59,707 nucleotides of DNA. Source: an uncultured Clostridia bacterium. Lineage in GTDB: Bacteria; Bacillota; Clostridia; TANB77; CAG-508. Positions 42,142 to 49,818 of the stretch are shown piece after piece. Every line of letters starts with the position of its first letter. Position 1 is the first letter of the stretch. The DNA lies in assembly GCA_944389745.1 (NCBI GenBank), contig CALXNM010000007.1, forward strand, positions 1-59,707. Direction: 5' to 3'. The position numbers were made by a program, and so were the translations under genes. The notes beneath the pieces were generated by a model. That model had not been told where the DNA came from. It did not search any database and worked only from the letters and a program-made list of their open reading frames with translations.

Positions 42142-43335
42142 TTACTTTTTCTTAAATTCTTCTGTTAAGTTTTTTTCTTCCAGCTTTTTATTAGTATCTT
42201 CCATTATAATTGCATAGATAATTGATACTATTGGTAATCCTACTATCATACCAATTATTCCAAATAAGCTTCCTCCTACTGTAATTGCAACTAATACCCA
42301 AATACTTGGAAGCCCAATATTTTTTCCTACTATATGTGGATATATTAAATTTCCTTCTATTTGTTGAAGAACAATTATAAATACTATAAATACAATTGCT
42401 TTAATTGGATCTACTGCAACTATTAACACAGCTCCTATAAATCCTCCTATAAAAGCTCCAACTATTGGAATAAATGCTGTTAGTGCTGTTAATGCTCCAA
42501 TTGGTCCTGCATATGGTATTTGTAATATTAGCATTCCAACTGCACATAATACACCAAGTATTACAGCTTCTTTTGCTTGACCTGTTAAAAAGTTTCTAAA
42601 ACTATCTCTAGCAAGTCTACTTACTTTTAAAACATAATCTGCTTTATCTTTACTTAATCTAGCATATACAAATTTCTTTGCTTGTATTTTTAATTCTTCT
42701 TTATTTGCTAATATATATACTGCAAACACTATAGCTATAAAGAAATTAACTATATTACTTATTAAACTAGATATTTGGTTTATTGTTACACTTAATACAT
42801 CTTTTGAAATATTCATTATTCCATTTCTTAATGCTTCAGTATCAATATGTATGTTTTGTATATAATTATTTATTTCTGGGAATTGTTCTGTGATGTTAAT
42901 TCCAAAATTCTTTAAATTTTCCAAATAAGTTGGAATATTACTAATTAAATTACCTATAACATCTACAAATTGAGGTATTATTAATGTCATTATAATCGCT
43001 ATTACTGCAATAATAGTTAATATAGATAATAATATTGAAAATGTTCTTTTTGCACCTTTTTTCTTTTTTCTAGTAATATTTTTAGTATTATTTTTTAATT
43101 TGTTCTTTTCTTTACCATTTTGTTTTTTAGACTTAAAAACTTTATTCTCATAAAATGTCATAAAGATATTTAAAATAAAAGCTATTGCTAATCCCCATAT
43201 AAATGGTGATAGAATCCCTAAAAATACTGTAAATACATTCCATAAAGGTTGTATATTTATAAGTGCTATAAGAAGTACTATTGCAACAACCACTATTTTA
43301 ATAATTTGTTTTGTATTTTCCTTGTCTAATTTCAT
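42142..43335 (-). CDS. AI-2E/PerM-family membrane protein
   Basis: Members of this family include putative autoinducer-2 exporters and sodium-proton antiporters. I use the ATG at 43335 (MKLDKENTKQIIKIV) because AAGGAGGAGAG lies 3-4 nt from it; the longer frame would start inside a dispersed repeat. The 397-residue protein has about eight transmembrane segments, with a Lys-rich loop (about 60-100) after the second and the family core FLTGQAKEAVILGVLCAVGM, YAGPIGALTALTAFIPIVGA and later VGGSLFGIIGMIVGLPIVSI. Transport substrate unknown. Probably co-transcribed with the small membrane protein gene upstream. Confidence 0.88.
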   Translation of the reverse strand: MKLDKENTKQIIKIVVVAIVLLIALINIQPLWNVFTVFLGILSPFIWGLAIAFILNIFMTFYENKVFKSKKQNGKEKNKLKNNTKNITRKKKKGAKRTFSILLSILTIIAVIAIIMTLIIPQFVDVIGNLISNIPTYLENLKNFGINITEQFPEINNYIQNIHIDTEALRNGIMNISKDVLSVTINQISSLISNIVNFFIAIVFAVYILANKEELKIQAKKFVYARLSKDKADYVLKVSRLARDSFRNFLTGQAKEAVILGVLCAVGMLILQIPYAGPIGALTALTAFIPIVGAFIGGFIGAVLIVAVDPIKAIVFIVFIIVLQQIEGNLIYPHIVGKNIGLPSIWVLVAITVGGSLFGIIGMIVGLPIVSIIYAIIMEDTNKKLEEKNLTEEFKKK

Positions 43336-43355
43336 TACTCTCCTCCTTTTTGCTT

Positions 43356-43384
43356 GTGCCACCCGGGCCAGACCCCTTTGGCAT
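43356..43384. repeat. Dispersed REP-like palindrome, copy 4 (degenerate)
   Basis: GTGCCACCCGGGCCAGACCCC followed by TTTGGCA keeps the outer TGCC/GGCA arms and the GACCCC core but has lost symmetry in the left half. It sits between the small membrane protein gene and the AI-2E-type gene. Confidence 0.6.
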
Positions 43385-43387
43385 TCC

Positions 43388-43639
43388 CTATTTTCTTAAA
43401 CGCTCTCTTATTTTTACTATAATTTTTATAAATAAAACGATACCAATAATAATTATAATAAGTCCGCCAAGTATAGTAGATTGTAAAGTTACCACACCTG
43501 CCACAATAATGCCTAGCATTATTATTATAGGAATTAGTATCATTATAAGTCTAAACCATTTTGATGTATTTTTGTTTGGCATTGGTTCCACACTTCCATT
43601 TAATATTAAGTCTAATAACATATCAATTAATTTGTTCAT
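43388..43639 (-). CDS. Small two-helix membrane protein
   Basis: An 83-residue protein with AAAGGAG before the ATG, a short soluble N-terminus (MNKLIDMLLDLILNGSVEPM), two hydrophobic helices (about 28-48 and 52-72) and a basic C-terminus. I do not recognise the family. It precedes the AI-2E-type gene by about 50 bp on the same strand. Confidence 0.72.
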   Translation of the reverse strand: MNKLIDMLLDLILNGSVEPMPNKNTSKWFRLIMILIPIIIMLGIIVAGVVTLQSTILGGLIIIIIGIVLFIKIIVKIRERLRK

Positions 43640-43713
43640 TTGTTACTCCTTTATTTCCTATGATGCTTTCATAATATCATAAAATAACATAATCGGCAAT
43701 CAATTTTCGCAAT

Positions 43714-43756
43714 AAAAAAAGAAAGTAATTATTTAAAATTCTTTCTTTTTTAATAT
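43714..43756 (-). terminator. Intrinsic terminator after the cation exchanger gene
   Basis: AAAAAAGAAAG and CTTTCTTTTTT form the stem, with T-runs on the minus strand, immediately past the stop at 43764. Confidence 0.65.
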
Positions 43757-43763
43757 GCTATTG

Positions 43764-44732
43764 TTAAATCATATAAATAATATACATAATGTATGCAATT
43801 ATCAATATAATTCCTCTTTTCCAATTTAATTCACTCTTTTTATTAATCGTTGCTAATAGTTGTAAAAAAATTGTTACAACTATTAAAAGTATAATCGAAA
43901 TATTAAACTCTTTATCAAATACTAAAGGACTAACTATAGCGCCTAATCCTACTAACAAACATAAATTAATTATATTAGAGCCTGATATATTTCCTAACAA
44001 TAAGTCTGTTTCGTTTTTTCTTGCTGATATAATACCAGTTATAATCTCTGGTAGTGATGTTCCAATAGCAACTATTGTCATTCCTATAAAGCTTTCTGAT
44101 AACCCTAAACTATTTGCAATTAATACAGAATTATCAACAACAAAATCTGCTCCAAATTTTAATCCTAAAATTCCCAAAACTATATATATAATAATTGTAA
44201 TTACAGAATAATTTTCTTTTGATTTTACTTCATTTATTATTTCTTCATCTATTTTCTCATTATGCAGTTTTCTTTCTTCATATATTGAATAGATAACATA
44301 TAGTACTGTGCATAAAAGTAAAATAATACCTTGCCATCTATTAATTATATGAACATCCCCAAGTTTTTCTGTGTTTCCTAGGAATAGTAATAATGCCATT
44401 GCTATTACTTCAATTGGAAGATGTCTTTTCAATATTCTCTTATCGAATTTAATTGGCCTAACTAAGCTTGTAATCCCAATCACAAATAAAAAATTACAAA
44501 CACAACTTCCTATTGCATTACCAATAATTAAGTCTGAATGTCCATCCATTGCAGATGTAACTGTAATAAAAATTTCTGGAAGTGATGTTCCGACAGCAAT
44601 TATAGTTAAGCCTATAAGCATCTCTGATAGACCAAATCTTTTTGCTATACTAATTGCAGCTTTTACTAATAAATCTGAACCCTTTATTAAAAATACAAAT
44701 CCTATTATAATTAATAGTATCTCTAAGCCCAA
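43764..44732 (-). CDS. Ca2+/cation antiporter (CaCA family, YrbG-like), TTG start
   Basis: Exchanges Ca2+ or Na+ across the membrane. The 322-residue protein shows the two inverted alpha-repeats, each with GTSLPE: IIAVGTSLPEIFITVTSAMD near residue 42 and VAIGTSLPEIITGIISARKN near 225. About ten transmembrane segments are present, with the cytoplasmic acidic loop (KIDEEIINEVKSKE) between halves. I choose the TTG at 44732: it has AAAGGAGTGAT with 7-nt spacing and gives a start just before the first helix. The ATG 22 codons upstream has no ribosome-binding site and would add a hydrophilic tail unlike the family. Confidence 0.9.
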   Translation of the reverse strand: MGLEILLIIIGFVFLIKGSDLLVKAAISIAKRFGLSEMLIGLTIIAVGTSLPEIFITVTSAMDGHSDLIIGNAIGSCVCNFLFVIGITSLVRPIKFDKRILKRHLPIEVIAMALLLFLGNTEKLGDVHIINRWQGIILLLCTVLYVIYSIYEERKLHNEKIDEEIINEVKSKENYSVITIIIYIVLGILGLKFGADFVVDNSVLIANSLGLSESFIGMTIVAIGTSLPEIITGIISARKNETDLLLGNISGSNIINLCLLVGLGAIVSPLVFDKEFNISIILLIVVTIFLQLLATINKKSELNWKRGIILIIAYIMYIIYMI

Positions 44733-44820
44733 AACATCACTCCTTTCTTTTGCTAAAAATATAATATTTTGATTTACCTCATTTTGTATTTTTTCCAAAT
44801 ATTTCTTTATTATACTTTTT

Positions 44821-44853
44821 TTGTGCCAAAGGGGGCTATCCCCTTTGGCACAA
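44821..44853. repeat. Dispersed REP-like palindrome, copy 5 (perfect stem)
   Basis: TTGTGCCAAAGGGG and CCCCTTTGGCACAA form a perfect 14-bp stem around GCTAT. It lies 7 bp past the stop of the ABC permease gene and probably doubles as its 3' hairpin. Confidence 0.85.
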
Positions 44854-44859
44854 TAGCAT

Positions 44860-46101
44860 TTAATTATTTTTATCTCTATATATTTTTATCATATCTTTTA
44901 AAGTCATTTTTGTTCCATAATTTAATATTGCATTTGAGTATATTTTTATTGCTACTTTAGCTATTATTAATATTGTTACTATTAATATGGCTAATGATAT
45001 AGCTACTTCTCCTCCGCTTGCTATTCCCATCATTACTCTAAATGGCATACAGAAAGGTGATGATATTGGAAATATTGCTGCAAATAAGTTTAGGTCACTT
45101 GTTGGGTTCATCATTGTAAAATATGATAAATAGAATCCTATTACAGCTAATATTGCAACTGGTGTATTTGCTGATTGTATATCTTCTGGTTTTCCAACTG
45201 TTGAACCTGTAAGTGCATATAAAAGTGCATAAGTACTATAACCTAGTATAAAGTATACAATTGTAATAATTGCTAAGTACGGTGTCATCATTGACATATC
45301 CAATATTGATTCTAATAATCCTGGTTCTAAGAATGTTTTTGCTGATATTAATGCTACTGCTACAAATACACATACTTGTAATAAGCCTACAATTCCTATT
45401 CCTATTGTTTTTCCAAGTACAATAGTTTTTGGAGATGTAGATGTTACTAAAGTTTCCATTATTTTTGATGTTTTCTCTGTTGTTATAGAACTTGATACTT
45501 GATATGCACAGAAATATATTGCATAAAATAGTACTATTGATAGCATAAGCATTGCAAATACATTACCATTTACTTTTTGTTCTTCTGTTTGTTCAATACT
45601 ATATTCAAAATTTGGTGTTAAACTTTGCAATTGCTCGTCTGTTAATCCAAGTTTTGATATTTGTAAATTTGTATAAATTTTACTAATTCCATCTAGTAAT
45701 GTTTGTGGCATACTAGCCATCATAGTCATATCTTTTACTATGTATCTTAGTTTGTATGTTTCATTATTTTTTTCAACTAAAATTGCTTCATCTATCTCAT
45801 CATTATCAATTTTTTCTTTTATATCATCAAAAGTTAAATTATCATTTATAGTACTTACTTCATAACCTAAGTCCATGTTGGTAAGTTGATCTAAACTTCC
45901 TTCAAATAAATTTGTACTATCTACAACTAGTAATCTATCATTTCCACTACTAGAAGAATCTCCTGAAAATTGTTTTAATAAATTTGGTATATTAAACCCT
46001 ATTACAATAATTAGTATAATAATTATTGATGATATAATAAATGATTTTCTTTTTACCATATCTTTTATGGTAAATGCCATTACTGTTTTTAAATTCTTCA
46101 T
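44860..46101 (-). CDS. ABC transporter permease, NatB/YhaP-like
   Basis: Membrane part of an exporter of the NatAB type (Na+ or drug/peptide export). The 413-residue protein has an N-terminal helix (about 20-38), a large extracytoplasmic region of about 130 residues, then a block of five to six helices. Family sequence includes ITTEKTSKIMETLVTSTSPK, LGKTIGIGIVGLLQVCVFVA and IFPISSPFCMPFRVMMGIAS. The ATG lies 3 bp after the ATPase stop, so the two are translationally coupled. A REP-like palindrome follows the stop. Confidence 0.9.
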   Translation of the reverse strand: MKNLKTVMAFTIKDMVKRKSFIISSIIIILIIVIGFNIPNLLKQFSGDSSSSGNDRLLVVDSTNLFEGSLDQLTNMDLGYEVSTINDNLTFDDIKEKIDNDEIDEAILVEKNNETYKLRYIVKDMTMMASMPQTLLDGISKIYTNLQISKLGLTDEQLQSLTPNFEYSIEQTEEQKVNGNVFAMLMLSIVLFYAIYFCAYQVSSSITTEKTSKIMETLVTSTSPKTIVLGKTIGIGIVGLLQVCVFVAVALISAKTFLEPGLLESILDMSMMTPYLAIITIVYFILGYSTYALLYALTGSTVGKPEDIQSANTPVAILAVIGFYLSYFTMMNPTSDLNLFAAIFPISSPFCMPFRVMMGIASGGEVAISLAILIVTILIIAKVAIKIYSNAILNYGTKMTLKDMIKIYRDKNN

Positions 46102-46103
46102 TA

Positions 46104-46994
46104 TTATTCACCCACCTTTTCTATAAAAATATCATTCAAGCTAGGCTTCTTAATTTCAAACTTATCTACTAATATTTTGTTTTCAACTAAAGCCTTTAAT
46201 AATTGGTGAGCGTTTTCTTCAGAGTCTATCTTTATTGAGTACTCATTGTTTTTTGAAAATTCAATGTTCATATTATATTCTTTTATATATTTATCTATAT
46301 TTTTATCAGTTATTATTTCTAACCTATTAGCATTATAACCTTCTTTTATTTCTTTAAGATTTCCTTTTAAAACTGTTTTACCTTTATTTAGTATTAATAT
46401 GTCTTTACAAAACTCTTCTATAGATGCCATTTGATGGCTTGACATAATTATGTATTTTCCTTGGTTAACTAATTCTATAATTACATTTTTCAAAATTTCT
46501 GTATTTACTGGATCTAATCCACTAAAAGGTTCATCAAGTACTATTAATTCTGGATTATGAATAATTGCTGTCATAAATTGAATTTTTTGTTGATTACCTT
46601 TTGATAATTTTTCTGCAGGCATTGGTAAATATTCATCTACCTTTAATACTTTTGCCCATTTATTTATTTCTTTGGTAGCATCTGCCTTATTCATTCCTTT
46701 TAAATTTGCAAAATACATTAATTGGTCTTGTATTTTTGTTTTAGGATACACTCCTCTTTCTTCTGGTAAATAGCCAAAATTCACTGTTCTTCTTTCTACA
46801 TGTTTACCATTCCAAGTAATTTCTCCTGAATCTTTTTTAATAATTCCAAGTAACATTCTTATTGTTGTAGTTTTTCCAGCGCCATTTGTTCCAAGTAATC
46901 CAAATACTCCTGGTTCATTTACTTCAAAAGAAATATTATCCACTGCTTGTTTTCCCACAAATGTTTTTGAAACATTTTCTAATTTTAGTCCCAT
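46104..46994 (-). CDS. ABC transporter ATP-binding protein, NatA-like
   Basis: A 296-residue ATPase that drives the adjacent NatB/YhaP-like permease. Walker A GTNGAGKTT is at about 34-42, the signature reads LSKGNQQKIQ, and Walker B with D-loop reads LIVLDEPFSGLDP; the switch His is in MSSHQMASIEEF. The C-terminal 80 residues form the accessory DUF4162-type domain seen in NatA relatives. The ATG has AAAAGGGG upstream. First gene of a two-gene operon. Confidence 0.93.
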   Translation of the reverse strand: MGLKLENVSKTFVGKQAVDNISFEVNEPGVFGLLGTNGAGKTTTIRMLLGIIKKDSGEITWNGKHVERRTVNFGYLPEERGVYPKTKIQDQLMYFANLKGMNKADATKEINKWAKVLKVDEYLPMPAEKLSKGNQQKIQFMTAIIHNPELIVLDEPFSGLDPVNTEILKNVIIELVNQGKYIIMSSHQMASIEEFCKDILILNKGKTVLKGNLKEIKEGYNANRLEIITDKNIDKYIKEYNMNIEFSKNNEYSIKIDSEENAHQLLKALVENKILVDKFEIKKPSLNDIFIEKVGE

Positions 46995-47132
46995 TTTTAA
47001 CCCCTTTCATTTTTTATTTAATACCACCAATATATTACCATATGTTATTTATAAAGGGAAGAGATAAATTATTAATTTTTTATTAACCAAAATAAAGTTT
47101 AATAAGATAACAAATGTTTCAAAATTTAGCTC

Positions 47133-47183
47133 AAAAAATACACCTTCAAAGTTAGATTTTAGTCTAACTTTTTGGGTGCATTT
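47133..47183 (-). terminator. Hairpin after the flavodoxin gene
   Basis: AAATACACC and AAGTTAGA on the left pair with TCTAACTT and GGGTGCATTT on the right, interrupted by small bulges, about 20 bp past the stop at 47203. A-rich and T-rich flanks fit an intrinsic terminator. Confidence 0.65.
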
Positions 47184-47202
47184 CTTTATCATTATATTTA
47201 AT

Positions 47203-47895
47203 TTATTTTATACTATCTGTCCAAGAGTTTATATCTGAATCTGATGGATTAGAACTAAAACGTTGTCCTTCTAGCCAATTTCCTGTGCCAGCTTCTTCTG
47301 CAAGTAATTCTCCACTTTGTCCTAAACCTGATGATGAAGATGTACAGAATGGTATAACTGTTTTTCCTGTAAAATCATTTGCTTTAACAAAAGTATCAAC
47401 TGGCCATGCTGCAATACCCCACCATATTGGATATCCTATTAATACAGTATCATATTCATCCCAATTATCTACTGTAATAGATGTAAGTTCAACATTTCTT
47501 AAAGATTCATCTTCATACTCCCTTGATACTCTTGAATTACTATCTGTCCAGTCTAAATCTTCAGAACTATATTCATTTACTGGAACAATTTCCAAAACAT
47601 CTGCACCTAAATTATTTGCAATTTTATTTGCAACCTCTTCTGTATGTCCTTGTGCAGAATAATAAACAACTAAAGTTTTTCCTCCTGATGTAGTATTGTT
47701 GTCTGTTAAATTATTGTCTTCTGGCATAGCTGTATTTGTAGCTTGATTATTCTCTTCTGTTTGGCTTGCTAACTCCTCTTGATTAACATTATTAGTTCCA
47801 TTTTCATTCGAATTTTGACTCATAAAATATGCAACGACTCCTATTATCACAATTAAAATGATAACAACAATTAAAGCTATAACTTTTTTATTCAT
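47203..47895 (-). CDS. Membrane-anchored extracytoplasmic flavodoxin
   Basis: A 230-residue protein with an N-terminal anchor helix (about 4-24), a Asn/Thr/Glu-rich linker to about 70, and a complete flavodoxin fold. TLVVYYSAQGHTEEVANKIA is the FMN phosphate-binding loop, YPIWWGIAAWPVDTFVKAND the first ring loop, and PFCTSSSSGLGQSGE the third. By the anchor orientation the flavodoxin faces outside, unlike standard cytoplasmic flavodoxins. AAGGAGG precedes the ATG. Upstream lies a MerR-type promoter (47927-47957), so induction by an electrophile- or redox-sensing MerR regulator is likely. Redox partner unknown. Confidence 0.87.
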   Translation of the reverse strand: MNKKVIALIVVIILIVIIGVVAYFMSQNSNENGTNNVNQEELASQTEENNQATNTAMPEDNNLTDNNTTSGGKTLVVYYSAQGHTEEVANKIANNLGADVLEIVPVNEYSSEDLDWTDSNSRVSREYEDESLRNVELTSITVDNWDEYDTVLIGYPIWWGIAAWPVDTFVKANDFTGKTVIPFCTSSSSGLGQSGELLAEEAGTGNWLEGQRFSSNPSDSDINSWTDSIK

Positions 47896-47926
47896 ATTTT
47901 TCTTTCCTCCTTATTTAATTTTTATT

Positions 47927-47957
47927 ATTTTATTATTTGGAGTTTACTCCAAGTCAA
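47927..47957 (-). promoter_or_regulatory. MerR-type promoter and operator upstream of the flavodoxin gene
   Basis: On the minus strand TTGACT (47957-47952) and TAAAAT (47932-47927) are 19 bp apart, and the spacer carries the perfect dyad TTGGAGTAAACTCCAA. This is the classic layout for MerR-activated promoters. The flavodoxin start is about 30 bp downstream. Confidence 0.82.
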
Positions 47958-48017
47958 GTACCTTTTTAAAATTTTTTGAATCAATTTTTATAATAGAAAA
48001 TGAATCTCTCCTATAAG

Positions 48018-48050
48018 AAAAAACAAGTAACTAATAATTACTTGTTTTTT
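48018..48050 (-). terminator. Intrinsic terminator after the sigma/anti-sigma pair
   Basis: AAAAAACAAGTAA and TTACTTGTTTTTT form a perfect 13-bp stem with a 7-nt loop, about 30 bp past the stop at 48080. Confidence 0.8.
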
Positions 48051-48079
48051 CTCTATTCTTTAACTTTATTATATTTATA

Positions 48080-48511
48080 TTATTTTGCATTATCTATAGT
48101 TACACTTGCCTCATCATCTTTTATAGTTTCATTTATTGTCAAATTTTCTTTATCTAAATTTGTTTTATCTGCCTCTAATGTTTGTTTTGTACCATTATTC
48201 TCTGTCTCATATTTCACTATTGTGTGATTATTTGAATCTGTATATGTTTTTCCTTCAACTTCATTTTCAGTTCCATCGTCTTTTACCAATACTACTTTTA
48301 TTGTATTTTTTATATTATTTGCTAATTCACCATTTGTAGCTGCATTTACAGTAAAAAATCCTCCTGCAAGCATAATAACTGCAACAGCTGCAATTGATAT
48401 AATTTGTTTCTTTTTATTCAATTTCATTTTTTCCTCACCTTCCAAATTAGATATAACTATTCTGTTTCTTACCCTTTCAATTATTTTTTTATTTAAATTA
48501 TTATCCCCCAT
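48080..48511 (-). CDS. Putative membrane anti-sigma factor, small
   Basis: A 143-residue protein whose start overlaps the ECF sigma gene by 11 bp. It has a cytoplasmic N-terminus of about 33 residues, one transmembrane helix (about 37-56) and an outer part of about 85 charged residues containing a repeated pattern of short beta-like strands (VVLVKDDGTENEVEGKTYTD, HTIVKYETENNGTKQTLEAD). I know no named family. The size, topology and coupling to the sigma gene support an anti-sigma role; direct evidence is lacking. Confidence 0.72.
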   Translation of the reverse strand: MGDNNLNKKIIERVRNRIVISNLEGEEKMKLNKKKQIISIAAVAVIMLAGGFFTVNAATNGELANNIKNTIKVVLVKDDGTENEVEGKTYTDSNNHTIVKYETENNGTKQTLEADKTNLDKENLTINETIKDDEASVTIDNAK

Positions 48512-49049
48512 AGTTATACCCTCTTTCTTTTAAATCTTTTTTTATAAACTTTCTAGTTCTATACAATATTATCTTTACTTTTGCCTCTGAAATTTTTAAT
48601 GTTTTAGAGATATCTTTAATTTTCTTTTGATTGTAGTAAAACATCATAAATACTTGTTTATCAATATCTCTCATATTAGATAAAGAGTCTGCTATTATTC
48701 TGGATTTATATTCATTTTCCGCTAAATCTTCAATATTAATGTTAAGAGAAATATCATTTTTGTATAATTCTATATTTTCAATATTTATCCTGTACTCTTT
48801 TCTATATTTCTTTTTAATCAAATTTCTTGTAATTCCAATTAAATATGGTTTTACTGCAGTACCGTTATCCAATTTCTTATAATTCTTCCAAAATATTATA
48901 AATACATCTGACAATATTTCTTCTATATCTGCTTCATTTGAGATACTTTTCTTTAATATTTTATAAATATATGAATTATAGCAATTAATAACTTTTTCTA
49001 TATCTAATATTCCATCATTTTCAAAGTATTCTACTGTCTCTTTTTCCAA
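48501..49049 (-). CDS. ECF sigma factor, second in window
   Basis: A 182-residue ECF sigma factor. Region 2 reads ISNEADIEEILSDVFIIFWK with GTAVKPYLIGITRNLIKKKY, and region 4 reads NQKKIKDISKTLKISEAKVK followed by ILYRTRKFIKKD. The start is a TTG with AAGGAG 12 nt upstream; no in-frame ATG with a better site was seen. The N-terminal 25 residues (EYFENDGILDIEKVINCYNS) are typical of clostridial ECF factors. Stop overlaps the next gene, a putative anti-sigma factor. Unrelated to the SigV-like factor at 38913-39398. Confidence 0.9.
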   Translation of the reverse strand: MEKETVEYFENDGILDIEKVINCYNSYIYKILKKSISNEADIEEILSDVFIIFWKNYKKLDNGTAVKPYLIGITRNLIKKKYRKEYRINIENIELYKNDISLNINIEDLAENEYKSRIIADSLSNMRDIDKQVFMMFYYNQKKIKDISKTLKISEAKVKIILYRTRKFIKKDLKERGYNYGG

Positions 49050-49130
49050 TTTAGATCTAAACTCCTTATTAAAAGTACTTTCACTTTTATAATTCCATTA
49101 TATCAAAAAAGGTTACATCATTTTTATAAA

Positions 49131-49162
49131 AAAATAAGTGGTTTTCAATAACCACTTATTTT
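49131..49162 (-). terminator. Intrinsic terminator after the XRE regulator gene
   Basis: AAAATAAGTGGTT and AACCACTTATTTT form a perfect 13-bp stem with a 6-nt loop, 7 bp past the stop at 49169, followed by T-rich sequence on the minus strand. Confidence 0.8.
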
Positions 49163-49168
49163 ATATCT

Positions 49169-49564
49169 CTATTTTTCATTTTCCTTATTTTCCAATAAAT
49201 AAATTCCAGTACAAGCCAAACCAATACCAAGCATTATTATAGATGACTTAACATCTATTTCACCTAAAATGTTTAGCACAACTACTGCAATACCCATTGC
49301 CATAGCTACAGCTTTTAAAACCAAATTAAATATATCTTTTACTTTAGAATTTGTATCTTCTTGTTTTTTTGCTTTCAAAAGTTCTTCAACAGATACACCT
49401 AAAACATCTGCAAGTTTTGATATTGTATTTACATCTGGGCAAGATAAATCTCGTTCCCATTTTGAAACAGCTTTATCAGTAACATTCATTTTTTCAGCCA
49501 ATTCATTTTGTGTCATACCTTTTGCTTTTCTTAAAGAGCTAATTGTCTCTCCTATACTTTTCAT
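49169..49564 (-). CDS. XRE-family regulator with two membrane helices
   Basis: I start it at the ATG at 49564 (MKSIGETISSLRKAKGM) with AAGGAGG upstream, nine codons inside the longest frame. The 131-residue protein has an N-terminal XRE helix-turn-helix (KAKGMTQNELAEKMNVTDKA, VSKWERDLSCPDVNTISKLA) of about 65 residues and then two transmembrane helices (about 82-98 and 103-122), so the DNA-binding domain is tethered to the membrane. The palindrome TAAACCGATAATCAGTTTA lies at 49654-49672 over its likely promoter and is a candidate autoregulatory operator. Confidence 0.88.
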   Translation of the reverse strand: MKSIGETISSLRKAKGMTQNELAEKMNVTDKAVSKWERDLSCPDVNTISKLADVLGVSVEELLKAKKQEDTNSKVKDIFNLVLKAVAMAMGIAVVVLNILGEIDVKSSIIMLGIGLACTGIYLLENKENEK

Positions 49565-49653
49565 ACTTTTTTCCTCCTTGTATTTTTGCATTTGACATTA
49601 TTAAAAATGTTTTTTCTTGTTGTTTAAAATGTTACTATAACTTGCTTATAAAG

Positions 49654-49672
49654 TAAACCGATAATCAGTTTA
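49654..49672. promoter_or_regulatory. Candidate XRE operator and promoter
   Basis: TAAACCGATAATCAGTTTA is a 19-bp palindrome with arms TAAAC-GAT / ATC-GTTTA and mismatches only in the variable positions. On the minus strand its end supplies TTTACT, a possible -35 spaced 17 bp from TAACAT, and the XRE gene starts about 70 bp downstream. Confidence 0.6.
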
Positions 49673-49775
49673 ATTTCCTCTACCATTAGTTTAGTTGTAG
49701 TAGAGCTACTTTTTTCACTTATATTTATATCATGCCAAACATGCTTTTGCAAGTATCTTTGTGTTTTATTTAAGT

Positions 49776-49811
49776 AAAAAAGAGATTAGAATTATTATCT
49801 AATCTCTTTTT
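49776..49811 (-). terminator. Intrinsic terminator after the giant surface-protein gene
   Basis: AAAAAGAGATTAGA and TCTAATCTCTTTTT form a perfect 14-bp stem with a 7-nt loop and T-run, 8 bp past the stop at 49819. Confidence 0.85.
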
Positions 49812-49818
49812 ATTGTTT

